Below are positions 1 to 6,694 of a stretch of DNA of 8,961 nt, piece after piece. The stretch's first letter is position 1, and the number at the start of each line of letters is the position of its first letter. The position numbers and the translations under genes were made by a program. This DNA is from CALKKN01 sp050118555 (lineage in GTDB: Bacteria > Pseudomonadota > Gammaproteobacteria > Xanthomonadales > SZUA-36): positions 1-8,961 of the forward strand of contig JASFKQ010000155.1 of the NCBI GenBank assembly GCA_050118555.1, written 5' to 3'. Below the pieces are notes generated by a model that was given only the letters and a program-made list of their open reading frames with translations, was not told where the DNA came from and made no database searches.

Positions 1-1
1 C

Positions 2-934
2 GCCGTGGTCATGCGCACCAGCGACGGTACCGAGAAGGAACTGAAGCTGGAAGTCATTCTCGATGCCTGGAAGCCGAATGGAATGAACGGCTTCCGGCAA
101 CTGGCGCACTATTTTCGCAAGGGCTGGGAATTTCTCAGCGAGGATCCGCGTGAAGCCAACACGGAGGGTGGCATATTCCCGGCCATCTACGGCACCATTC
201 TGATGGTCCTGCTGATGACCGTGGTCGTCACGCCGTTCGGGGTCGTCGCCGGTGTGTACCTGAAGGAGTACGCCAGGCAGGGATTGCTGACGCGGATTAT
301 CCGCATCGCGGTCAACAACCTGGCCGGCGTGCCCTCGATCGTGTACGGCGTGTTCGGGCTGGGATTTTTCGTGTACACGCTGGGCAGCGGCATCGACAAG
401 TTGTTCTTTGAGGCGGCGCTGCCGTCGCCCACGTTCGGTACGGGCGGCTTGTTCTGGGCGGCGCTGACCCTCGCGTTGTTGACGCTGCCGGTGGTGATCG
501 TCTCCACCGAAGAGGGCCTGTCGCGGATTCCGAGAACCATCCGCGAAGGCAGCCTGGCGTTGGGCGCGACCCAGTGGGAGACGCTGTGGCGCACCGTGAT
601 CCCGATGGCAAGCCCCGGTATTATGACCGGGCTGATCCTGGCGGTGGCGCGCGCGGCGGGCGAGGTGGCGCCGCTGATGCTGGTCGGCGTGGTCAAGCTT
701 GCGCCCTCGCTGCCGCTGGACGGTAACTACCCGTTCCTGCACCTGGAACGGAAATTCATGCACCTCGGCTTCCACATCTACGACGTCGGGTTCCAGAGCC
801 CCAACGTCGAGGCGGCCAGGCCGCTGGTCTACGCGACAGCGCTGCTGCTGGTGGTGGTCATCCTTCTGCTGAACATCGTAGCCATCCACGTCAGGAACGG
901 GCTGCGTGAGAAATACAAAGGACTGGAAACGTGA
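2..934 (+). CDS. pstA: Phosphate ABC transporter permease PstA (3' part, start lies upstream)
   Basis: Inner-membrane permease of the PstSCAB high-affinity phosphate importer; it pairs with PstC to form the phosphate channel. The reading frame is open to the left edge, so the gene is truncated by the window and about 310 C-terminal residues are visible. A GTG at 5 is in frame but has no reason to be the true start, because residues before the membrane part belong to the soluble region of the long PstA form seen in many gammaproteobacteria. Visible residues include a hydrophilic stretch, then hydrophobic segments near residues 60-85, 100-125, 145-170 and 275-300. The ABC-permease coupling loop (EGSLALGATQWETLWRTVIP) lies at about 180-199, followed by an ARAAGEVAPL stretch typical of PstA. 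The stop overlaps the GTG start of pstB (GTGA), indicating translational coupling. Family identity is very secure; the full length is unknown. Confidence 0.95.
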   Translation, partial: AVVMRTSDGTEKELKLEVILDAWKPNGMNGFRQLAHYFRKGWEFLSEDPREANTEGGIFPAIYGTILMVLLMTVVVTPFGVVAGVYLKEYARQGLLTRIIRIAVNNLAGVPSIVYGVFGLGFFVYTLGSGIDKLFFEAALPSPTFGTGGLFWAALTLALLTLPVVIVSTEEGLSRIPRTIREGSLALGATQWETLWRTVIPMASPGIMTGLILAVARAAGEVAPLMLVGVVKLAPSLPLDGNYPFLHLERKFMHLGFHIYDVGFQSPNVEAARPLVYATALLLVVVILLLNIVAIHVRNGLREKYKGLET

Positions 935-1758
935 ACGATTCGAAACAACTCGAATTCGAAACGCCCCCCGAGGCCGAAACCGGCCCGCCTGCCGGCATGA
1001 AGGCTGAGGCCTCCGTCCGGGTGAAGAACCTGAATCTGTTCTACGACAGGGCGCAGGCGCTGAAGGACATCAACCTCGATATCCCGGACAAGCAGGTGAC
1101 CGCGTTCATCGGCCCCAGCGGCTGCGGCAAGTCCACCCTGCTGCGCTGCTTCAACCGGATGAACGACCTGATCGTCGGTTGCCGCACCGAGGGCAGCATC
1201 CTGATCGACGGCCGAAACATCCAGGAAGCGGGCGTAGATGTCGCGGAATTGCGCCGCCGGGTCGGTATGGTCTTCCAGAAGCCGAACCCTTTCCCGAAGT
1301 CGATCTACGAAAACGTCGCCTACGGCCTGCGTATCCAGGGGATAAACAAGCGCCGGGTCCTGGACGAAACCGTCGAATGGGCCCTGCGCGGGGCCGCATT
1401 GTGGGAGGAGGTCAGCGGGCGCCTGGAGGAACCGGCATTCGGGCTGTCCGGTGGCCAGCAGCAAAGGCTGGTGATCGCCCGCGCCATTGCCGTGCAGCCC
1501 GAGGTGATCCTGCTCGACGAGCCCTGTTCGGCGCTCGATCCCATCTCGACACTGAAGGTTGAGGAACTGATCCACGATCTCAAGCAGCGCTACACCATCA
1601 TCATCGTGACGCATAATATGCAACAGGCGGCGCGCGTCTCGGACCGGACGGCATTCATGTATCTCGGTGAAATGGTCGAATACGGCGAGACGGACCAGAT
1701 CTTCACGAATCCGGCGGAAAAACAGACCGAGGACTACATCACAGGACGTTACGGCTGA
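931..1758 (+). CDS. pstB: Phosphate ABC transporter ATP-binding protein PstB
   Basis: Cytoplasmic ATPase that drives phosphate import through PstC/PstA. The 275-residue length is normal for the family, with a slightly extended Pro/Glu-rich N-terminus (residues 1-25). Visible motifs: Walker A GPSGCGKST at 61-69, Q-loop Q116 in VGMVFQKPNPFP, ABC signature LSGGQQQR at 172-179, Walker B VILLDEP at 192-198 and switch histidine H228 in VTHNMQQAARVSD. The phrases RCFNRMNDL and FPKSIYENVAYGLR are characteristic of PstB rather than of other ABC ATPases. The GTG start at 931 is supported by an AAAGGA ribosome-binding site at 917-922 (8-base spacing) and by its 4-base overlap with the pstA stop. phoU follows after 14 bases, so the three genes form one operon. 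All catalytic motifs are intact. Confidence 0.98.
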   Translation: MNDSKQLEFETPPEAETGPPAGMKAEASVRVKNLNLFYDRAQALKDINLDIPDKQVTAFIGPSGCGKSTLLRCFNRMNDLIVGCRTEGSILIDGRNIQEAGVDVAELRRRVGMVFQKPNPFPKSIYENVAYGLRIQGINKRRVLDETVEWALRGAALWEEVSGRLEEPAFGLSGGQQQRLVIARAIAVQPEVILLDEPCSALDPISTLKVEELIHDLKQRYTIIIVTHNMQQAARVSDRTAFMYLGEMVEYGETDQIFTNPAEKQTEDYITGRYG

Positions 1759-1772
1759 GCGGGACACCCGAC

Positions 1773-2510
1773 ATGGAAAAACTGAATCTCGGACATCATA
1801 TTTCGCAGCAGTTCAACGAAGAACTCGAGGACGTTCGCAGCAAGGTCCTGCGGATGGGCGGTATCGTCGAGGAACAATTGGGCCGCGCCGTCACGGCGCT
1901 GGTGACGGGCGACACCGAACTGGCCGCCGACGTCGTATCCAGCGACTACCGCGTCAACGCACTCGAGGTGGAAATCGACGAGGAATGCACGCGCATCGTC
2001 GCCCGGCGTCAGCCGGCGGCTTCCGACCTGCGACTGGTGATGGCCGTCATCAAGACCATTACCGACCTGGAGCGCATCGGCGACGAAGCCAAGCGCGTTG
2101 CCCGCATGGTCCAGGAAGAGCTGAACGGGACCATGGCCGAAGACGTACGCCAGGAGTTGCAGCACATGGGGGAACTGGTGCGCGAAATGCTCCGGATGGT
2201 GCTCGACGCCTTTGCACGCACGGACGTGGAGACGGCGGTGAAGGTGGTCCGGTTCGACTCGAAGGTCGACGTGAAATACGTTTCCATCACGCGCCACCTG
2301 ATGACGTACATGGCGCAGGATCCGAAAAACATCCCCCGGGTCCTGAACATCCTGTGGGCGGCCCGGGCCATGGAGCGCATGGGCGACCGCTGCGAGAACA
2401 TTGCCGAGTACATCTTTTACCTGGTGCACGGCCGGGACATCCGGCACACGGTTCTGGAAGAGAGCGAGGCGCTCGAAGACCCGATGGTGCAGGGCGACGG
2501 GGACTCCTGA
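1773..2510 (+). CDS. phoU: Phosphate signalling regulator PhoU
   Basis: Cytoplasmic helical-bundle protein that links the state of the Pst transporter to the PhoR/PhoB two-component system and represses the Pho regulon when phosphate is plentiful. The 245-residue length fits the family. Two PhoU repeats are visible, each carrying the metal-binding E-x3-D type motif: DLERIGDEAKRVA at about 98-110 and AMERMGDRCENIAEY at about 199-213. The N-terminus (SQQFNEELEDVRSKVLRMGGIVEEQL) is also typical. The ATG at 1773 is preceded by a GAGCGGGA purine stretch that can serve as ribosome-binding site. It is the last gene of the pst operon here; no phoB or phoR follows within the window, and a TonB-type operon begins after about 280 bases instead. 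Confidence 0.97.
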   Translation: MEKLNLGHHISQQFNEELEDVRSKVLRMGGIVEEQLGRAVTALVTGDTELAADVVSSDYRVNALEVEIDEECTRIVARRQPAASDLRLVMAVIKTITDLERIGDEAKRVARMVQEELNGTMAEDVRQELQHMGELVREMLRMVLDAFARTDVETAVKVVRFDSKVDVKYVSITRHLMTYMAQDPKNIPRVLNILWAARAMERMGDRCENIAEYIFYLVHGRDIRHTVLEESEALEDPMVQGDGDS

Positions 2511-2511
2511 G

Positions 2512-2530
2512 GCGCTTGTCCGCCAGGCGC
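2512..2530 (+). terminator. Weak hairpin after phoU, possible terminator
   Basis: Two bases after the phoU stop, GCGCTTG (2512-2518) can pair with CAGGCGC (2524-2530) over a five-base loop, with one G-U pair. No T-run follows (the next bases are TCTCGCTCC), so this is not a convincing intrinsic terminator. A second palindrome, CCGACC-C-GGTCGG at 2560-2572, also lacks a T-run. Transcription from pst may end here or read through. Confidence 0.25.
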
Positions 2531-2659
2531 TCTCGCTCCACGGAGCTCTAGGCAGCCTTCCGACCCGGTCGGCCAGGTCCGGCCACACCACCCCTTATTT
2601 TGGGCGCAACGGCGGCCCCGATCCCTTCCGGGCTTCTGTTACGGCCCGGTTACCACTTC

Positions 2660-2698
2660 GTTTCAGGTTCGTTTCAGATCCTGTCACAACCCTGTCAT
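2660..2698 (+). promoter_or_regulatory. Tandem Pho box (PhoB binding site)
   Basis: CTGTCAC (2681-2687), four bases, then CTGTCAT (2692-2698) reproduces the 7+4+7 layout of the E. coli Pho box (CTGTCAT half-sites, 11-base period) with only one mismatch in the half-sites. Immediately upstream, GTTTCAG occurs twice (2660-2666 and 2671-2677), giving degenerate TTTCA cores at 2661 and 2672 in register with the TGTCA cores at 2682 and 2693 (spacings 11, 10, 11). This reads as two adjacent PhoB dimer sites, the downstream one strong. It sits where PhoB would replace a -35 element for the operon starting at 2792. The motif is seen directly; PhoB control is inferred. Confidence 0.8.
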
Positions 2699-2708
2699 AA
2701 AGCTTTCC

Positions 2709-2714
2709 TACACT
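2709..2714 (+). promoter_or_regulatory. Candidate -10 hexamer of the Pho-controlled promoter
   Basis: TACACT matches TATAAT at four of six positions and begins 10 bases after the downstream Pho box half-site, the arrangement seen at classical PhoB-activated promoters such as phoA. There is no good -35 hexamer, as expected for a PhoB-dependent promoter. The transcription start would fall near 2720, leaving a leader of about 70 bases. Confidence 0.45.
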
Positions 2715-2728
2715 GCGCGCAACCGAGG

Positions 2729-2743
2729 GGCGCCACCGGCGCC
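2729..2743 (+). other. GC-rich hairpin in the presumed mRNA leader
   Basis: GGCGCC-ACC-GGCGCC is a perfect six-base inverted repeat with a three-base loop, lying between the candidate -10 and the start codon at 2792. It has no T-run and is too short for a riboswitch. It could stabilise the 5' end of the transcript or be chance in GC-rich DNA. Confidence 0.3.
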
Positions 2744-2791
2744 GTCTGCTTTCATTCGACCACTCGCTTAACGACAGCCCGGAATCCGTAC

Positions 2792-3562
2792 ATGAACCGA
2801 TCGCCAGTTAGCATAATCCTGCTCGCAGTGCTCTCGTTCGCAGCGCGGGACGCGCTGCCGCAGGATGCGACCGAAACCCTCGCCAACCGCCTGATCCAGA
2901 TGCGGGGCCAGGTTGACGAACTTCAGAGCGACCTGAACCTCAAGCGCGAAGAACACAAGAACCGCATGACCTATCTCACCGCCCAGCTGACGGAGACTGA
3001 GGCCAACCGTGACCGAGAGGCCTTGCGCGTCCGCCAGCTGGAGAAAGACCTCGAGGACATGAAGGGGCAGGTGGCTGCCGCCGGAGTGACCTCGGAGTCC
3101 CTGGCCCCGGTAGTGCTCCAGTACCTCGGGGAATTGCGGGAGCAGGTGCGCGGCGGCTTTCCTTTCAAGGTGGGCGAACGCCTGGCGGCACTGGACGAGA
3201 TCGAAACGCAGCTCAACAGCGGAGTGATTACGGCGCACCGGGCATTCAACCGGCTGTGGGCCTTCGTCGAGGATGAACTGCGCATCACGCGCGAAAACGC
3301 GATATACACCCAGCCCATCACGCTGAACGGCGAAAAGGTGTTGGTGGACGTCGCCAAGCTGGGCAACGCGATGATGTACTTCCGCACCCGCGACTTGCAG
3401 TACGGCCGCGCGGTTGAACGCGATAATGGCTGGCGGTTCGAACTGCTCGATTCCGCCAGCGATCAGGAGCTCGTCGCCCGACTGTTCGACTCGCTGCGCA
3501 AGCAGATTCGGCAGGGCTACTTCCAGCTTCCCAATGCGCTGCCGGCGGAGGCCTCGTCATGA
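2792..3562 (+). CDS. Secreted DUF3450 family protein of a TonB2-type system
   Basis: Periplasmic protein of the DUF3450 family, regularly encoded at the head of TtpC/ExbB/ExbD/TonB operons in gammaproteobacteria; its exact job is not established. The 256-residue product starts with a signal peptide (MNRSPVSIILLAVLSFAA, cleavage probably near residues 20-24). A long coiled coil follows at about 27-95, rich in charged residues and heptad-like leucines, then a more compact C-terminal part with ELREQVRGGFPFKVGERLAAL (113-133) and TLNGEKVLVDVAKLGNAMMYF (177-197), the kind of conserved stretches that mark this family. The frame is open back to 2600, but the ATG at 2792 is chosen because it gives a proper signal peptide, has GGAA at 2781-2784, and lies downstream of the Pho promoter. 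Its stop overlaps the next start (ATGA, 3559-3562), indicating coupling. I infer that it helps the TtpC-like protein form or stabilise the energy-transducing complex. Confidence 0.85.
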   Translation: MNRSPVSIILLAVLSFAARDALPQDATETLANRLIQMRGQVDELQSDLNLKREEHKNRMTYLTAQLTETEANRDREALRVRQLEKDLEDMKGQVAAAGVTSESLAPVVLQYLGELREQVRGGFPFKVGERLAALDEIETQLNSGVITAHRAFNRLWAFVEDELRITRENAIYTQPITLNGEKVLVDVAKLGNAMMYFRTRDLQYGRAVERDNGWRFELLDSASDQELVARLFDSLRKQIRQGYFQLPNALPAEASS

Positions 3563-4989
3563 GCCGGTCCCGCCGTTTCGCATTCGTCCTGTTGACCTTC
3601 ATGTGCTTGCCCGCGGTTCTTCAGGCACAGCAACAGCCAGAATCGACAGGCGCCCCGGCGCCAGCGCAACAGCCCGTGCCTGAAGCGAACCCGCTGAAGA
3701 CGCAGGACGAACTGGAGGCCGCCTACCAGAAGGAATACGCGTTCCTGGAAGCGCAGTTGCGCGATCTGCAGGCGCGCGTCAACCAGTTCGATGCGGAAGC
3801 GAAGAAGTCCGAGGGCGAGAAGGAAGCGAAGATCGACCGCGTGGAAGGCGAACTCATCAACCTGCAATCGAAAGCCGATCGCATCAATGATCTGACGACC
3901 GCGGCCGAACGCCAGGTCGCGGACGTTCAGGAGAACCGGGACACCCTGGAGGCCACCTTCCTGCAGGCCGGCTCGACGCTCGAACCTTACGGCATCACGG
4001 AACTGGGCAGCGAGGAATACCTGGCCAGTCCCGACAAGGACAAGATCGACACGCTCTTCCGGAAGACGCTCGACCTGCTGGCGAACACCGGCAAGGTCCG
4101 GCAGGCCCCGGGGTCCTTCTTCCTGAAGGACGGCACCGAGGTGGACGGCACGGTCATCCATGTCGGCAATATTGCCTCCTACGGTGTCAGCGGAGACCGT
4201 GGCGGCGCATTGGCGCCCGCGGGCGACGGGCAATTCAAGGTCTGGTCGGCCTCTTCGCCCGCGACCGCCGAGGCGCTGGCTGCAGGTCAGGCGCCCGACG
4301 TGCTCGACGTTTTCCTGTACGAATCCTCGCAGAAGGCAATCGAGGAGCAGGCGGGCAAAACCCTGCTCAGCGTGATCAACAGCGGCGGCACCATCGCCTG
4401 GATCATCGTGGGCCTGGGTGCGCTCGCGGCCTTGCTGGTCCTGTTGCGAATCGGCTTCCTCTACAGCGCCAGCAAGAGCACCGGAAAGGTGGACAAGGCG
4501 GTGGGCGACCTGGTCGAACAGGGGCGCATCGACGAAGCATTGAAGGCCTGCAAGAAGCTCAAGGGCTCCACCTCGAACGTGGTGGCGTCCGCCATGCGCA
4601 ACCTCAACCGCGAACGTGAGCACATCGAGGACATCATCTCGGAGCAGATACTCCACGAGTCGACGCACCTGAACCGGTTCGGCGCCCTGATCATCGTGAT
4701 CGCGGCGGTCTCGCCGCTGCTGGGCCTGCTGGGAACGGTCACCGGCATGATCGCGACCTTCGACATCATCACGGAATTCGGCACCGGCGATCCCAAGTTG
4801 CTGTCCAGCGGCATCTCCATTGCGCTGGTCACCACCGAGGTGGGCCTCGCGGTGGCGATCCCGGCGCTGATCTTCGGCAACTTGCTGTCCGGGTGGGCCG
4901 AATCGATCAAGGACGACATGGAGAAGGCCGCGCTGCACGTGATGAATCGTTACAAGGGCAGGTCAGCGCAACCTTCGCCGGCGGTCTGA
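3559..4989 (+). CDS. TtpC-like MotA/TolQ/ExbB family protein with long periplasmic N-terminus
   Basis: Member of the MotA/TolQ/ExbB proton-channel family, 476 residues, about twice the size of ExbB. Layout: signal peptide MSRSRRFAFVLLTFMCLPAVLQA (1-23); Gln/Pro-rich linker (24-45); coiled coil (about 48-132); a predicted beta-rich segment (about 165-255, including KDGTEVDGTVIHVGNIASYG); first membrane helix (278-299); cytoplasmic helical part (300-368); two further membrane helices (about 373-398 and 417-442) carrying SPLLGLLGTVTGMI and ALVTTEVGLAVAIPAL, the family signature. This architecture matches TtpC, the extra component required by the TonB2 system of Vibrio. It lies between the DUF3450 gene (4-base overlap) and exbB (3-base gap), as in those operons. 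Thr426 aligns with the pore threonine Thr181 of E. coli ExbB, while the position of Glu176 is Ile421. Function as a periplasm-reaching partner of ExbB/ExbD/TonB is inferred from the family. Confidence 0.9.
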   Translation: MSRSRRFAFVLLTFMCLPAVLQAQQQPESTGAPAPAQQPVPEANPLKTQDELEAAYQKEYAFLEAQLRDLQARVNQFDAEAKKSEGEKEAKIDRVEGELINLQSKADRINDLTTAAERQVADVQENRDTLEATFLQAGSTLEPYGITELGSEEYLASPDKDKIDTLFRKTLDLLANTGKVRQAPGSFFLKDGTEVDGTVIHVGNIASYGVSGDRGGALAPAGDGQFKVWSASSPATAEALAAGQAPDVLDVFLYESSQKAIEEQAGKTLLSVINSGGTIAWIIVGLGALAALLVLLRIGFLYSASKSTGKVDKAVGDLVEQGRIDEALKACKKLKGSTSNVVASAMRNLNREREHIEDIISEQILHESTHLNRFGALIIVIAAVSPLLGLLGTVTGMIATFDIITEFGTGDPKLLSSGISIALVTTEVGLAVAIPALIFGNLLSGWAESIKDDMEKAALHVMNRYKGRSAQPSPAV

Positions 4990-4992
4990 TCC

Positions 4993-5601
4993 ATGTGGAC
5001 GAATTTGCTGCAGGATGTCGTCGGGTATGTCGAGGCGGGGGGCTGGGTCATGCCGCCGCTGATCCTGGCCACACTGGTCCTCTGGTTTTCGATCGGTTAT
5101 CGCTTCGCCGCGCTCAAGCGGGGCAGCGAGCGCGACGTCAGAAACCTGATCCGGCGGTATGAGAAAGGCAAGGTTCCCAAAAAGCAGGGCGTGCTGGTAC
5201 GGGCCCTGGAAAAGGGCATGACCCTGCGCGAGCGGAGCGTGGACAACCTGCGGGCCTATCTCGACGACGCCTTTTTCGAAGAGGAAAAGGACACACGCCG
5301 CTACAACCGTCTGATCATGACCATCGTTTCCGCGGCCCCGTTGCTGGGCCTGTTGGGAACGGTGATCGGCATGATCGAGACCTTCGACTCCCTCGGCGAC
5401 ATGTCGCTGTTCTCCCAGTCCGGGGGTATCGCGGGCGGCATCTCACAGGCGCTGATCACGACCCAGATGGGTCTGGCCGTGGCCATTCCCGGCCTGATCG
5501 TGAACGGCATCCTGTCGCGCCGCCAGAAAGACATCGAGATCGAGTTGGCTCAGCTGAAGGACCTGCTGGTCGCCGGCTCCATCGAACATGAGAGGCCCTG
5601 A
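4993..5601 (+). CDS. exbB: Biopolymer transport protein ExbB (TonB2-type proton channel subunit)
   Basis: Inner-membrane subunit that with ExbD uses the proton gradient to energise TonB. The 202 residues show three membrane helices (about 18-37, 106-128 and 150-173) with a cytoplasmic loop between the first two. The conserved SAAPLLGLLGTVIGMIETF lies at 113-131 and QALITTQMGLAVAIPGLIV at 152-170. Thr157 aligns with pore Thr181 of E. coli ExbB; the position of E. coli Glu176 is Gln152. It is short and lacks the N-terminal extension of the gene before it, so this is the ordinary ExbB of the pair. The ATG at 4993 lies 3 bases after the upstream stop and has no strong ribosome-binding site, which suggests translational coupling. 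exbD follows after 2 bases. Confidence 0.93.
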   Translation: MWTNLLQDVVGYVEAGGWVMPPLILATLVLWFSIGYRFAALKRGSERDVRNLIRRYEKGKVPKKQGVLVRALEKGMTLRERSVDNLRAYLDDAFFEEEKDTRRYNRLIMTIVSAAPLLGLLGTVIGMIETFDSLGDMSLFSQSGGIAGGISQALITTQMGLAVAIPGLIVNGILSRRQKDIEIELAQLKDLLVAGSIEHERP

Positions 5602-5603
5602 CC

Positions 5604-6014
5604 ATGCGTTACCGCGAACGAAAGGACGACTTGCAGGCGATCGATATCTCGCCCCTGATCGACATGGTGTTCATCCTGCTGATTTTCTTCATGGTCAGCA
5701 CGACCTTCGTCAAGGACATGAAGCTGGATCTAGACCGTCCGGCCGCATCCAGTTCGACGACGGCGTCCACCAAGGCGGTGCGGCTCTACATCGACAGCAA
5801 GGGCGATACCTACCTCGATGGCGAGCCGGTTCAGATCTGGGTGGTCCAGAGCCGCCTGCGCGACCAGCTCAAGACCATGACCACGAAGGCCGTCCTGGTG
5901 GTCACGGACGACGGGGTCCCGGCCGGCAAGCTCGTGGAAGTGGTTGACCAGGCCCGGTTGGCGGGAGCTTCCGACGTCGGCGTCGCCACCGTAGAGGAAG
6001 CCGGGGCGGGTTAG
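5604..6014 (+). CDS. exbD: Biopolymer transport protein ExbD
   Basis: Inner-membrane partner of ExbB with a single N-terminal membrane helix and a periplasmic domain. The 136 residues match the family size. The helix, LIDMVFILLIFFMVSTTFV (18-36), carries Asp20, equivalent to the essential proton-carrying Asp25 of E. coli ExbD. The periplasmic part (about 45-130) shows the usual ExbD pattern ending in KLVEVVDQARLAGASDVGVAT. A GAGAGG ribosome-binding site (5590-5595, 8-base spacing) lies within the end of exbB. The key aspartate and the family pattern are intact, so it should be functional. Confidence 0.95.
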   Translation: MRYRERKDDLQAIDISPLIDMVFILLIFFMVSTTFVKDMKLDLDRPAASSSTTASTKAVRLYIDSKGDTYLDGEPVQIWVVQSRLRDQLKTMTTKAVLVVTDDGVPAGKLVEVVDQARLAGASDVGVATVEEAGAG

Positions 6015-6037
6015 CGCCTGGCCCCGTGGATACCCTG

Positions 6038-6682
6038 ATGTCTCCCCGAGAGCGGATACGCCGACTGGCCTGGGCGACCGGCTCCATGATGATCGGCACG
6101 GTCGTCGTGCTGGGGACCGTTATGCTCATCAACCACTACTCCGACACCCTGGATGACTCCAGGATCGAGGCGACCAGCCAGATCAAGCTGGAGCGCAAGA
6201 AGCCGCCTCCGGAACAGCAGGTTCAGAAGCCGAAACCAAAGCCGAAGCCGAAAAGAAATCGCCGCGCGCCGCCGTCCCCGCTGGTCGGCCTGGACACCAG
6301 CCTGTCCGGCGTGGATGTCGGTCTGCCCGGCTTTTCCGCCGATGACCTCGCCGGTCTGGACGGCGACCTGCTGGGTGGAGCCAACGGCATGGTGATGACC
6401 GACGACACGGTCGATCAGCCACCGCAGGCCACGTACCAGGCGCCGGTGGCGTATCCGCCGCGCGCCCGAGCCAACGGTGTCGAGGGCTACGTCGTGTTCT
6501 CGCTGCTCATCGGCATCACCGGAGAAATCGAAAAGGCGGAAATCGTGGAGTCCTATCCGGAAGGGGTGTTCGACCAGGCCGCTCTGCAGGGTATCAACCA
6601 GTGGAAGTTCCAGCCCGCCACTTACCAGGGCCAGGCGGTTCGCTCCTGGGCCAAGCAACGCATCCGCTTCGACTTGAGCTGA
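6038..6682 (+). CDS. tonB: TonB energy-transducer protein
   Basis: Links the ExbB/ExbD complex to outer-membrane receptors. Counting from the ATG at 6038 (214 residues): basic N-terminus, membrane anchor about 13-32, Lys/Pro linker with KPKPKPKPK at 64-72, a Gly/Asp/Leu-rich segment at about 82-118 (for example SLSGVDVGLPG), and a TonB C-terminal domain from about 138 to 214 with YPPRARANGVEGYV and INQWKFQPATY. The linker is short, as in TonB2-type proteins, compared with E. coli TonB. An in-frame GTG at 6026 would add four residues; the ATG is preferred because GGA (6028-6030) lies 7 bases ahead of it, but the choice is not certain. It follows exbD closely and is followed by the TPR gene. 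Confidence 0.92.
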   Translation: MSPRERIRRLAWATGSMMIGTVVVLGTVMLINHYSDTLDDSRIEATSQIKLERKKPPPEQQVQKPKPKPKPKRNRRAPPSPLVGLDTSLSGVDVGLPGFSADDLAGLDGDLLGGANGMVMTDDTVDQPPQATYQAPVAYPPRARANGVEGYVVFSLLIGITGEIEKAEIVESYPEGVFDQAALQGINQWKFQPATYQGQAVRSWAKQRIRFDLS

Positions 6683-6694
6683 GTGCCCGACGCG

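Noticed and set aside
829..1767. Reverse-strand open frame opposite pstB
   Set aside because: Shadow of a gene with all ABC ATPase motifs intact.
1667..2551. Second + strand frame of 294 codons over phoU
   Set aside because: Its product is extremely Arg/Gly-rich and low in complexity, while phoU in the other frame shows both family motifs.
2560..2572. Palindrome CCGACC-C-GGTCGG as an operator or terminator
   Set aside because: The single-base loop and lack of a T-run do not support a terminator, and it matches no operator I recognise.
2600..2791. Upstream extension of the DUF3450 reading frame
   Set aside because: It would place the start before the Pho box and -10 and bury the signal peptide; the ATG at 2792 fits promoter, signal peptide and family length.
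2511..2791. Small gene, tRNA, Fur box or riboswitch in the gap
   Set aside because: No short frame with a credible ribosome-binding site, no tRNA cloverleaf, no GATAATGATAATCATTATC-like site, and no conserved riboswitch core could be seen.
3517..4938. Long open frame on the reverse strand (473 codons) opposite the TtpC-like gene
   Set aside because: It is a codon-phase shadow produced by high GC content; its translation is rich in Arg, Gln and His without family motifs, and the + strand gene is unmistakable.
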